Part shown: positions 57,771-64,000 of the stretch, piece after piece | Layout of the letters: each line of letters begins with the position of its first letter | Numbering within the stretch: the first letter of the stretch is position 1 | Assembly: GCA_963714145.1 (NCBI GenBank) | Contig: OY970235.1 | Span: forward strand, 310,001-374,000 | Direction of reading: 5' to 3' | Source of the DNA: JBBWZH01 sp035544115 | GTDB taxonomy: Bacteria > Actinomycetota > Actinomycetes > Mycobacteriales > CADCTP01 | DNA: 64,000 nt | Position numbers and translations under genes: made by a program | Notes under the pieces: generated by a model | Told to the model about the DNA's origin: nothing | What the model saw: only the letters and a program-made list of their open reading frames with translations | Database searches by the model: none

Positions 57771-58709
57771 GTGCCGACCCGACACCTCCTGCTGTCCACC
57801 GAACAGGCCCGTGACCTGGTCGGACCGCTGCCGCCCGAGGTCCGTGTCGCGGTCTGGAACGGGTCCGGGGAGCCGCCCGCCGAGCTGGACCGGACCCAGT
57901 TCTGGGTGCCGCAGATGCTGATGGCGGCCGGCATCGACGCGATGCTGGCCCAGCTGCCGGCGCTCGAGGTGGTGCAGCTGACCACCGCCGGCGCGGACGC
58001 GTTCATCGGCCGGCTGCCCGATTCGGTGCTGCTCTGCGACGGCCGCGGCGTGCACGGCGGCTCGACCTCGGAGTGGGTGCTGGCGGTGACGCTGGCCGCG
58101 CTGCGGGAGCTCCCGCGGTTCGTCCGCGCCCAGGACGAGCGGCGCTGGGACTACCCGTTCACCGGCGAACTGGCCGGCAAGCGGGTACTGGTGGTCGGCG
58201 CCGGCGACGTCGGCGGGCAGATCCGGCGCAAGCTGCTCACCTTCGACACGGCGGTGACGATGGTGGCCCGGCGGGTCCGCGCGGCGACCGGCGCCGAGCC
58301 GGCCGTGCACGCGGTCGCCGAACTGCCCGACCTGCTGCCGGCCGCCGACGTGGTGGTGGTCGTGGTGCCGCTCACCGGCGCGACCCGGGGCCTGGTCGAC
58401 GCCGCGTTCCTGGCCGCGATGCCGGACGGCGCGCTGCTGGTGAACGGAGCCCGCGGCCCGGTGGTCGACACCGCGGCGCTCACCGCCGAGCTGGCCGCCG
58501 GCCGGCTGCGGGCCGCGGTGGACGTCACCGACCCGGAGCCGCTGCCGCCGGACCACCCGCTCTGGACCGTGCCCGGCCTGCTGCTCACCCCGCACGTCGC
58601 CGGCTCGGTGCACGGCTTCCCGGCCCGCGCGTACCGCCTGGTCCGGGAACAGCTGGACCGTTGGCTGGCCGGCGAACCCCTGATCAACCAGGTGGTCGAC
58701 GGCTACTGA
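57771..58709 (+). CDS. D-isomer-specific 2-hydroxyacid dehydrogenase
   Basis: A 312-residue NAD-dependent dehydrogenase. The nucleotide fold has VLVVGAGDVGGQI (GxGxxG), with catalytic Arg in VNGARGPVVDTAAL, Glu in VDVTDPEPLPPDHPLW and His in LLTPHVAGSVHG, so all three active residues are present. The dinucleotide-binding region after the motif (TMVARRV) has Arg residues that suggest NADP preference. GTG 57771 lies 7 nt after TAGGCT, a leaderless pattern. Substrates could be glyoxylate, hydroxypyruvate or phosphoglycerate. The stop overlaps the convergent PH-domain gene by 7 bp. Confidence 0.92.
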   Translation: MPTRHLLLSTEQARDLVGPLPPEVRVAVWNGSGEPPAELDRTQFWVPQMLMAAGIDAMLAQLPALEVVQLTTAGADAFIGRLPDSVLLCDGRGVHGGSTSEWVLAVTLAALRELPRFVRAQDERRWDYPFTGELAGKRVLVVGAGDVGGQIRRKLLTFDTAVTMVARRVRAATGAEPAVHAVAELPDLLPAADVVVVVVPLTGATRGLVDAAFLAAMPDGALLVNGARGPVVDTAALTAELAAGRLRAAVDVTDPEPLPPDHPLWTVPGLLLTPHVAGSVHGFPARAYRLVREQLDRWLAGEPLINQVVDGY

Positions 58710-59233
58710 GCCTCCGCCGGGGCGTCCGCCGCCCCGGCCGGCCCCGACGGCTCGGCCGGCTCGGCCGGCGCCGGGTCGGACGGCGGCTGGGCCCCGTCCG
58801 TGGCGCCGGAACCGTCGCCCGGCCGGGGGGCCGGCGGTCCGTCCGGTGCGGCGCGGTTCGGGTCCGGTACCCGCCCGCCGCTGGCGGCCGCGATGACCGG
58901 CAGGTGCCGGGCCCGCGCGGTCGGCAGCCGCAGCCGCCGGCCGGAGCTGAGCACCAGCCAGAGATCGCCGCGGTCGCCGGCGCGCAGCCCGGCCACCTCG
59001 GACCAGGGGATCCGGCGCCGGCCGAGCAGGGCCCGGATGGTGACCGCGGCCGGGCCGACGTCCACGCCGACCCGCAGCACCCAGGCCAGCGCCAGCACCG
59101 GCAGCACGAACAGCACCAGCAGCCAGCGGGACGCGCCGGCCAGCGGCAGCACGCAGAACGCGAAGATCAGCACCGCCGGCAGCATCGTCCGGCTCGGCCG
59201 GATCCGGACCGTGGGTGCCTCGTCCTCGCGCAT
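58703..59233 (-). CDS. PH-domain membrane protein (CFP-6-like)
   Basis: A 176-residue protein. Two hydrophobic segments (about 16-31 and 36-51: AVLIFAFCVLPLAGA and LLVLFVLPVLALAWVL) are followed by a small beta-rich PH-like domain (about 53-115: VGVDVGPAAVTIRALLGRRRIPWSEVAGLRAGDRGDLWLVLSSGRRLRLPTARA). The last 55 residues are Pro/Ala-rich and disordered. M. tuberculosis CFP-6 (Rv3004), next to ilvB1, has the same type of PH domain; function unknown. It is convergent with the dehydrogenase gene and divergent from ilvD. Confidence 0.8.
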   Translation of the reverse strand: MREDEAPTVRIRPSRTMLPAVLIFAFCVLPLAGASRWLLVLFVLPVLALAWVLRVGVDVGPAAVTIRALLGRRRIPWSEVAGLRAGDRGDLWLVLSSGRRLRLPTARARHLPVIAAASGGRVPDPNRAAPDGPPAPRPGDGSGATDGAQPPSDPAPAEPAEPSGPAGAADAPAEAQ

Positions 59234-59292
59234 CCGCCCATGATGCCGGTTCGCCGCCGGGCGGCCGCGACCGCTCCGCTACGCTGCGGTTC

Positions 59293-60975
59293 GTGACGGA
59301 GTACCGGCATCCGAAGCCACGCAGCACCGAGGTCACCGAGGGTATGGAGCGGGCGCCCGCGCGGGCCATGCTCCGCGCGGTCGGAATGACCGACGCCGAC
59401 TGGGATTCCCCGCAGATCGCGGTCGCCTCGTCCTGGAACGAGGTGACCCCGTGCAACCTCCCGCTCGACCGGCTGGCCAAGAAGGCCAAGGAGGGCGTCC
59501 GGGCGGCCGGCGGCTTCCCGCTGGAGTTCACCACGATCGCGGTGTCGGACGGCATCTCGATGGGGCACGAGGGGATGCGCGCCTCGCTGGTCTCCCGCGA
59601 GGTGATCGCCGACTCGGTCGAGCTGGTGGTGCACGCCGAGCGGATGGACGGGCTGGTCGCGCTGGCCGGCTGCGACAAGTCGCTGCCCGGGATGCTGATG
59701 GCCGCGGCCCGCCTCGACCTCGCCTCGGTCTTCCTCTACGGCGGGACGATCATGCCCGGCCGGGTCGGCGACCGGGACATCACCATCCAGGACGCCTTCG
59801 AGGGCGTCGGCGCCTGCGCGCTCGGCCGGATCACCCGGGACGAGCTGGACGAGATCGAGCGGCACGCCTGCCCGACCGAGGGCTCCTGCGGCGGCATGTT
59901 CACCGCGAACACGATGGCCGCCGCGGCCGAGGCGCTGGGCATGGCGCTGCCCGGCAGCGCCTCCCCGCCGGCCATCGACGCCCGCCGGGAGGACTTCGCG
60001 GTGCGCAGCGGCGCTGCCGTGGTGGCCCAGCTGGACGCCGGGCTGACCGCCCGCAAGATCCTGTCCAAGGCGGCGTTCGAGAACGCGATCGCGGTGGTGA
60101 TGGCGCTCGGCGGCTCCACCAACGCGGTGCTGCACCTGCTCGCGATCGCGCACGAGGCCCGGGTCGATCTCACCCTGGACGACTTCAACCGGATCGGCGA
60201 CCGCACCCCGCACCTGGCCGACGTGAAGCCGTTCGGCCGGTACGTGATGAGCGACATCGACCGCATCGGCGGCGTCCAGGTCGTACTCAGGGCGCTGCTG
60301 GACGCCGGCCTGCTGCACGGCGACGCGATGACGGTGACCGGCCGGACGCTGGCCGAGAACCTCGCCGAGATCACCCCGCCGGACCCGGACGGCAAGATCA
60401 TCCACGCGATGGCCGACCCGATCCACCGCACCGGCGGGCTGCTGATCCTGCGCGGCTCGCTGGCCCCGGAGGGCGCGGTGGTGAAGAGCGCCTCGTTCGA
60501 CGACGCGGTCATGGAGGGCACCGCCCGGGTCTTCGACGACGAGAAGGACGCGATGGCCGCGGTCGTCGCCGGGCAGATCAAGCCCGGCGACGCGGTGGTG
60601 ATCCGGTACGAGGGCCCGGCCGGCGGTCCCGGGATGCGCGAGATGCTGGCGGTCACCGGCGCGATCAAGGGCGCCGGGCTGGGCAACGACGTGCTGCTGC
60701 TCACCGACGGCCGGTTCTCCGGCGCCACCCACGGCCCGTGCATCGGGCACGTCGCGCCCGAGGCCGCCCACGGTGGCCCGATCGCGCTGGTCGCCGACGG
60801 CGACCGGGTCCGGCTGGACATGCGCGAGCGCCGGCTCGACCTGCTGGTCGACCCGGTCGAGCTGGACCGCCGGCGGGCCGGCTGGAAGCCCCGCTCACCC
60901 CGCTACGAAACCGGCGCGCTGGCCAAGTACGCCAAGCTGGTCGGCTCCGCCGCCTACGGCGCGGTCTGCGACTGA
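59293..60975 (+). CDS. ilvD: Dihydroxy-acid dehydratase
   Basis: A 560-residue IlvD that converts dihydroxyisovalerate and dihydroxymethylvalerate to the keto-acids for valine, leucine and isoleucine. The three cluster-binding Cys are Cys54 (TPCNLP), Cys127 (AGCDKSLPG) and Cys199 (TEGSCGGMFTANTM), the pattern of the [2Fe-2S]-type plant and mycobacterial enzymes. GTG 59293 lies 7 nt after TACGCT, so translation is probably leaderless. ilvB begins 2.1 kb downstream on the same strand, with an AraC/DUF1772 divergon between them. A 20-bp-period repeat array follows the gene. Confidence 0.97.
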   Translation: MTEYRHPKPRSTEVTEGMERAPARAMLRAVGMTDADWDSPQIAVASSWNEVTPCNLPLDRLAKKAKEGVRAAGGFPLEFTTIAVSDGISMGHEGMRASLVSREVIADSVELVVHAERMDGLVALAGCDKSLPGMLMAAARLDLASVFLYGGTIMPGRVGDRDITIQDAFEGVGACALGRITRDELDEIERHACPTEGSCGGMFTANTMAAAAEALGMALPGSASPPAIDARREDFAVRSGAAVVAQLDAGLTARKILSKAAFENAIAVVMALGGSTNAVLHLLAIAHEARVDLTLDDFNRIGDRTPHLADVKPFGRYVMSDIDRIGGVQVVLRALLDAGLLHGDAMTVTGRTLAENLAEITPPDPDGKIIHAMADPIHRTGGLLILRGSLAPEGAVVKSASFDDAVMEGTARVFDDEKDAMAAVVAGQIKPGDAVVIRYEGPAGGPGMREMLAVTGAIKGAGLGNDVLLLTDGRFSGATHGPCIGHVAPEAAHGGPIALVADGDRVRLDMRERRLDLLVDPVELDRRRAGWKPRSPRYETGALAKYAKLVGSAAYGAVCD

Positions 60976-60983
60976 CCCCGACG

Positions 60984-61218
60984 CTCGCGGCCCGGCGCTC
61001 GACGCCCGGCGGCTCGACGCCCGGCGGCCCGGCGGCCCGGCGCTCGACGCCCGGCGCTCGGCGGCTAGCCCGCGGGTAACGGATTCGGTTCGCGGGTGAC
61101 GGGTTTGGTTCGCGGGTGACGTCTTCCTTCCCCGGGTGACGGCCGTCGGCCGTCACCCGGCGGCGCAAGTCATCACCCGGCACTCCACTCCGTCACCGGG
61201 CGGCGCAGGTCATCACCC
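60984..61218. repeat. Repeat region including the 20-bp-period array (copy 2)
   Basis: At about 60984-61068 a GCTCGACGCCCGGCG unit recurs imperfectly four or five times. Then GGGTRAC cores lie at 61074, 61094, 61114 and 61134, exactly 20 bp apart, with variable 13-nt interiors. After the hairpin at 61132-61160, inverted cores (RTCACCS) follow at 61152, 61172, 61192 and 61212, also 20 bp apart. Centre and flank (GGCGGCGCAAGTCATCAC) match array 1 at 37442-37487. The region lies between the ilvD stop and the convergent AraC-gene stop at 61235. Confidence 0.85.
61132..61160. terminator. Central hairpin of repeat array 2
   Basis: CCGGGTGACGGCC (61132-61144) and GGCCGTCACCCGG (61148-61160) form a perfect 13-bp stem with a GTC loop. 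It lies 157 bp after ilvD and before the convergent AraC gene, and matches the array 1 hairpin at 22 of about 27 positions. Confidence 0.7.
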
Positions 61219-61234
61219 GGCGCGGCGCACGCCG

Positions 61235-62173
61235 TCAGCCGGTGGCGCCGAGGCGGTGCTCGCGCGGGCTGACGCCGCGGACCCGCTTGAACGCGGTGCT
61301 GAGCGCGAACGCGCTGCCGTAGCCGACCTGCCGGGCGACCGCGCCGACGGTGGCCTCCGGCTCACGCAGCAGGTCGGCCGCCAGGGTCAGCCGCCAGTTG
61401 GTCAGGTAGCTCATCGGCGGCTCGCCGACCAGCTCGGTGAACCGCCGGGCCAGCGCGGCCCGGGACACCCCGGCCTGCGTCGCCAGTTCGGCGATCGTCC
61501 ATGGCCGGGCCGGGTCGTGCTGCATCAGCCGCAGCGCCCGGCCGACGATCGGGTCGGCGTGCGCCCGGTACCAGGCCGGCGCGGTCCCGTCCGGCTGGGC
61601 GAACCAGGCCCGCAGCACGGCGATCAGCAGCAGGTCCAGCAGCCGGTCCAGGACGGCTTCCTGGCCCGGCTCGTCCCGGCCGATCTCGAGGCTGAGCAGC
61701 GGCAGCAGCGGGCTGTCCCAGTCGTCCGCGGGCAGCACCAGCGAGGCCGGCAGCGCGCGCAGCAGTTGCCGGCCGATCTCGCTCTGCAGCTGGTAGGTGC
61801 CGATCAGCAGCGTGGTCGAGCCGGTCGCGCTGTTGCCCCAGGTGCGTACGCCCAGTTCCAGTTCGGCGCACAGCTCGGTGCCGTCGACCGTGGTGGACCG
61901 GTTGCCCGGGTGGATCACGATCTGGGTCGGCGTGGCCGGGTCGTCGGCGAAGGTGTAGGGCGCCGGCCCGGTCAGCACCGCGATGTCGCCGGCCGCCAAC
62001 CGGGCCGCGGCGGCCCCGGCCGGCAGCAGCACCGCGTCGCCGCGGACCACCGCGACCAGCGCCAGCGGCGCCTGGTCCTGCACCCGGATCGACCAGGGCG
62101 GCTCGAGCAGCGCCCGGAGCAGGAAGGCCCCGCGGGCACGCGGCCCGCCCAGCAGGCCGGTCAGCGCGTCCAT
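61235..62173 (-). CDS. AraC-family transcriptional regulator (cupin N terminus)
   Basis: A 312-residue regulator. The N-terminal cupin-like domain (about 1-170) has PPWSIRVQDQAPLALVAVVRGDAVLL and LAAGDIAVLTGPAPYTFADDP; the C-terminal AraC helix-turn-helix pair is PWTIAELATQAGVSRAALARRFTELVGEPPMSYLTNWRLTLAADLLREPEATVGAVARQVGYGSAFALSTAFKRVRGVSPREHR, a textbook signature. ATG 62173 lies 6 nt after TAGACT (leaderless pattern). It diverges from the DUF1772 gene with an 81-bp gap holding the palindrome GTCTAGAC (62181-62188); the two are probably a regulator-target pair. Confidence 0.92.
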   Translation of the reverse strand: MDALTGLLGGPRARGAFLLRALLEPPWSIRVQDQAPLALVAVVRGDAVLLPAGAAAARLAAGDIAVLTGPAPYTFADDPATPTQIVIHPGNRSTTVDGTELCAELELGVRTWGNSATGSTTLLIGTYQLQSEIGRQLLRALPASLVLPADDWDSPLLPLLSLEIGRDEPGQEAVLDRLLDLLLIAVLRAWFAQPDGTAPAWYRAHADPIVGRALRLMQHDPARPWTIAELATQAGVSRAALARRFTELVGEPPMSYLTNWRLTLAADLLREPEATVGAVARQVGYGSAFALSTAFKRVRGVSPREHRLGATG

Positions 62174-62254
62174 GCGAAAAGTCTAGACGCACGCGTATGC
62201 CGTCGAGGCGTACAACGATGGATCGTCCAGGCGGTTGGCTCTTCACTATGACCT

Positions 62255-62800
62255 ATGACTGAAACCTCGACCGGCGCGGCCGAAGCCGGCATCTACGAAC
62301 TGACCCGCGGCGCCTCCCTGGTCGCCGCCACGATCACGATGGGTCTGATGGCGGGCCTGTTCTTCGCCTGGGCGCAGGGCGTGATGACCGGCCTGCACCG
62401 GTCCAGCGACCGCACGTTCGTCGAGGCGCTGCAGCAGATGAACGTGGCGATCCTGAACGGCTGGTTCGCGCTGGCCTTCGGTGGCGCGGTGGTGCTGACC
62501 GCGGTCACCGGGGTGCTCCACCTGCGCTCCGACGCCCGCTCGGTGCTGCCCTGGATCGTCGCCGCGTTCGTGCTCTACCTGCTCGTCCTGATCGTCACAG
62601 CCGCGGTCAACGTGCCGCTGAACAACGAGTTGATGGCGGCCGGCCCGGTGGACCGGATCACCGACCTGGCCGGCGTCCGGGCCCATTTCGAGACCACCTG
62701 GGTGCGCTGGAACATCCTCCGCGCGGTGCTCAACGCGGCCGCGTTCGGCTGCCTGACCTGGGCACTGGTGCTGCACGGCCGGCTCACCGGCCGGGGCTGA
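62255..62800 (+). CDS. DUF1772-type (anthrone-oxygenase-like) membrane protein
   Basis: A 181-residue protein with four hydrophobic helices (about 20-40, 66-86, 97-117, 153-173). The pattern MGLMAGLFFAWAQGVMTGLHRSSDRTFVEALQQMN, VNVPLNNELMAAGPV and HFETTWVRWNILRAVLNAAAFGCL is that of DUF1772 proteins, some of which are anthrone oxygenases. NxxxN and the W-x-R-WN element are conserved parts. It is divergent from an AraC regulator, likely its activator or repressor. ATG 62255 has CACTAT 5 nt upstream. Substrate is unknown. Confidence 0.85.
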   Translation: MTETSTGAAEAGIYELTRGASLVAATITMGLMAGLFFAWAQGVMTGLHRSSDRTFVEALQQMNVAILNGWFALAFGGAVVLTAVTGVLHLRSDARSVLPWIVAAFVLYLLVLIVTAAVNVPLNNELMAAGPVDRITDLAGVRAHFETTWVRWNILRAVLNAAAFGCLTWALVLHGRLTGRG

Positions 62801-62897
62801 TCCCGATCCGCGGCGGGCATGATCACCTGGTCGGAGCGGCTCGGCCCGGCGCACCCCGCCGACCGGGCCGCCGCCGTACCCGCCCGCGGACCGTATC

Positions 62898-62970
62898 ATG
62901 ATCATCGATCTCATTATCTGGGACAGCGAGTCCACTCCAGTTGACGGGTTGGCCCGGTAACTCCTACGGT
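62898..62970 (+). promoter_or_regulatory. ilvB promoter region
   Basis: TTGACG (62941-62946) and TACGGT (62965-62970), spacer 18 bp, form the promoter of the ilvB leader; transcription would start at or next to ATG 62977. An A/T-rich stretch upstream with the palindrome ATGATCAT (62898-62905) is a possible binding site for a global regulator, and is unusual in this sequence. The 329 bp between the DUF1772 gene and ilvB hold only this promoter, the leader peptide and the attenuator. Confidence 0.8.
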
Positions 62971-62976
62971 GCCTGT

Positions 62977-63009
62977 ATGGTGCTCCGCTCGCTTCTCGTA
63001 GTTACCTAG
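62977..63009 (+). CDS. ilvB leader peptide (attenuator, 10 codons)
   Basis: The reading frame encodes MVLRSLLVVT and ends in TAG at 63007-63009. Six of ten residues are Val or Leu (V2, L3, L6, L7, V8, V9). ATG 62977 lies 6 nt after TACGGT, so the peptide is translated from a leaderless mRNA, like the ilvB leader peptide described for Corynebacterium. It is followed by a terminator just before ilvB. Ribosome stalling at Leu/Val codons under starvation should let transcription continue. Too short for ordinary gene finding, but position and composition are convincing. Confidence 0.82.
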   Translation: MVLRSLLVVT

Positions 63010-63035
63010 CGCGTCGACTTCTCCGGTCGTCGCGC
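63009..63035 (+). promoter_or_regulatory. Leader hairpin 5' of the ilvB terminator
   Basis: GCGCGTCGAC (63009-63018) and GTCGTCGCGC (63026-63035) form a 10-bp stem with one mismatch and a TTCTCCG loop, beginning at the leader-peptide stop codon. In classic attenuators this is the pause hairpin whose disruption by a stalled ribosome alters the terminator; the exact antiterminator pairing is not evident by eye. Confidence 0.55.
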
Positions 63036-63036
63036 C

Positions 63037-63068
63037 AACCCCTCCGTGCCTGGCACGAGGGGTTTTTT
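63037..63068 (+). terminator. Attenuator terminator before ilvB
   Basis: AACCCCTC (63037-63044) pairs with GAGGGGTT (63057-63064); a small upper stem GTG/CAC completes it, and six T residues follow (63063-63068). This is the only T-rich intrinsic terminator in the window. It lies 61 bp before the ilvB ATG, so it must be an attenuator rather than an operon end. Confidence 0.88.
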
Positions 63069-63129
63069 GTTGGCTACTGACCAAGCCTGCTCCTCGCCCG
63101 ACCGCCCTGTCCGAACCGGAAGGCCCCCG

Positions 63130-64000
63130 ATGACCGACAGCTCGCCTTGTTCCGGCGCCCAGTCACTCGTCCGATCCCTGGAAGCGGCCGGCACCGATGT
63201 CGTGTTCGGCATCCCCGGCGGCGCAATTCTCCCGGCGTACGACCCGCTGTTCGACTCCACCGCCGTGCGGCACGTGCTCGTCCGGCATGAGCAGGGCGCC
63301 GGGCACGCGGCGACCGGCTACGCGCAGGCGACCGGTCGGGTCGGCGTGTGCATGGCCACGTCCGGTCCCGGCGCGACCAACCTGGTCACCCCGATCGCCG
63401 ACGCCTACATGGACTCGGTGCCGATCGTCGCGATCACCGGTCAGGTGCCGCGCGGCTCGATCGGCACGGACGCCTTCCAGGAAGCCGACATCTGCGGCAT
63501 CACCCTGCCGATCACCAAGCACAACTTCCTGGTGCAGTCGGCGCACGACATCCCGCAGGTGATCGCCGAGGCGTTCCACATCGCGTCCACCGGCCGGCCC
63601 GGCCCGGTGCTGGTCGACCTGCCGAAGGACGTGCTGCAGTCGGCCACCAAGTTCGCCTGGCCGCCGGTGATGGACCTGCCCGGCTACCGCCCGGTGCTCA
63701 AGCCGCACGGCAAGCAGATCCGCGAGGCCGCCCGGCTGATCGCCGAGTCCCGCCGGCCGCTGTTCTACGTGGGTGGCGGCGTGCTCAAGGCGCACGCGTC
63801 CGCCGAGCTGCGGGTGCTGGCCGAGCTGACCGGCATCCCGGTGGTGACCACGCTGATGGCCCGCGGCGCCTTCCCGGACAGCCACCGCCAGCACCTGGGC
63901 ATGCCCGGCATGCACGGCACGGTGGCCGCGGTCACCGCGCTGCAGAAGGCCGACCTGATCGTCGCGCTCGGGGCCCGGTTCGACGACCGGGTGACCGGCA
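63130..64000 (+). CDS. ilvB: Acetolactate synthase large subunit (partial, cut by window end)
   Basis: The first 290 codons of a TPP-dependent acetolactate synthase large subunit. GIPGGAILPAYDPLFD and RHEQGAGHAATGYAQATGRVGVCMATSGPGATNLVTPIADAYMDSVPIVAITGQVPRGSIGTDAFQEADICGITLPITKHNFLV form the Pyr domain with the activating Glu in HEQGAGHAA; the FAD/DHS-like domain follows. ATG 63130 has GGAAGG 7-8 nt upstream. It makes acetolactate or acetohydroxybutyrate, the first step of valine, leucine and isoleucine synthesis. Expression is likely controlled by the attenuator upstream; ilvN and ilvC would be expected beyond the window. Confidence 0.97.
   Translation, partial: MTDSSPCSGAQSLVRSLEAAGTDVVFGIPGGAILPAYDPLFDSTAVRHVLVRHEQGAGHAATGYAQATGRVGVCMATSGPGATNLVTPIADAYMDSVPIVAITGQVPRGSIGTDAFQEADICGITLPITKHNFLVQSAHDIPQVIAEAFHIASTGRPGPVLVDLPKDVLQSATKFAWPPVMDLPGYRPVLKPHGKQIREAARLIAESRRPLFYVGGGVLKAHASAELRVLAELTGIPVVTTLMARGAFPDSHRQHLGMPGMHGTVAAVTALQKADLIVALGARFDDRVTG

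Noticed and set aside
1..64000. tRNA and rRNA genes
   Set aside because: I saw no convincing cloverleaf with a T-arm TTCRANYC and CCA-stem pairing, and no rRNA-like sequence.
1..64000. Insertion sequences or prophage genes
   Set aside because: No transposase, integrase or phage structural protein frames were recognised; mobile signs are limited to the toxin-antitoxin modules and repeats.

Overview
This is a window of a very high-GC actinobacterial chromosome, most likely from the Micromonosporaceae (Actinoplanes/Micromonospora-like). The signs are strong G/C bias at third codon positions, frequent GTG starts, many leaderless-type promoters (TANNNT 5-8 nt before the start codon), a chemotaxis receptor of the kind expected in a motile zoosporic actinomycete, and a housekeeping backbone that I recall as collinear with the Mycobacterium tuberculosis Rv3032-Rv3003c block. 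That assignment comes from protein content and remembered synteny; no search was run.

Layout. 0-5.5 kb: tail of an ABC ATPase, then a minus-strand set with a processive GT2 synthase between two GH26-type secreted glycosidases (the upstream one frameshifted), which looks like an exopolysaccharide unit. 5.8-12.2 kb: enoyl-CoA hydratase, SAM methyltransferase, cold-shock protein, secreted protein, hexapeptide acetyltransferase, IlvG-like TPP enzyme and a Phd/RelE toxin-antitoxin pair with a palindromic operator. 12.2-19.5 kb: GT4 glycosyltransferase, chemotaxis receptor, GGDEF protein, frameshifted helix-hairpin-helix membrane protein, TetR/rhodanese divergon with two operators, and a DivIVA-repeat/Nudix fusion. 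19.5-29.8 kb: DUF885 protein, GH57 branching enzyme plus methyltransferase (alpha-glucan, Rv3031/Rv3030-like), then GT2, lipid-linked-sugar flippase-like protein, ATP-grasp ligase, membrane protein and CapK-like adenylate-forming enzyme, a possible uncharacterised envelope or conjugate biosynthesis cluster. 29.9-43.4 kb: electron transfer flavoprotein, AbiE-type toxin-antitoxin pair, MFS transporter, IscS, MnmA, glyoxalase-like protein, AraC regulator, MetE-C-like protein, LigA with a repetitive basic tail, and an ACT protein. 43.5-50.5 kb: a 40-bp minisatellite and a five-gene oligopeptide/dipeptide ABC importer. 50.5-55.2 kb: gatCAB and a sugar-dehydrogenase-fold lipoprotein. 55.2-64 kb: GGDEF-EAL protein, 2-hydroxyacid dehydrogenase, PH-domain protein, ilvD, AraC/DUF1772 divergon and ilvB (cut by the window end) preceded by a complete-looking transcription-attenuation leader with a 10-codon Val/Leu-rich peptide.

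The most unusual structure is a pair of intergenic arrays (37.15-37.53 kb and 61.07-61.22 kb). Short GGTGAYG cores recur almost exactly every 20 bp as direct copies up to a 13-bp-arm hairpin, then continue every 20 bp in inverted orientation. They share the hairpin and flanking sequence, sit after mnmA and after ilvD, and one array supplies the last codons of a neighbouring gene. I know of no described family with this architecture.
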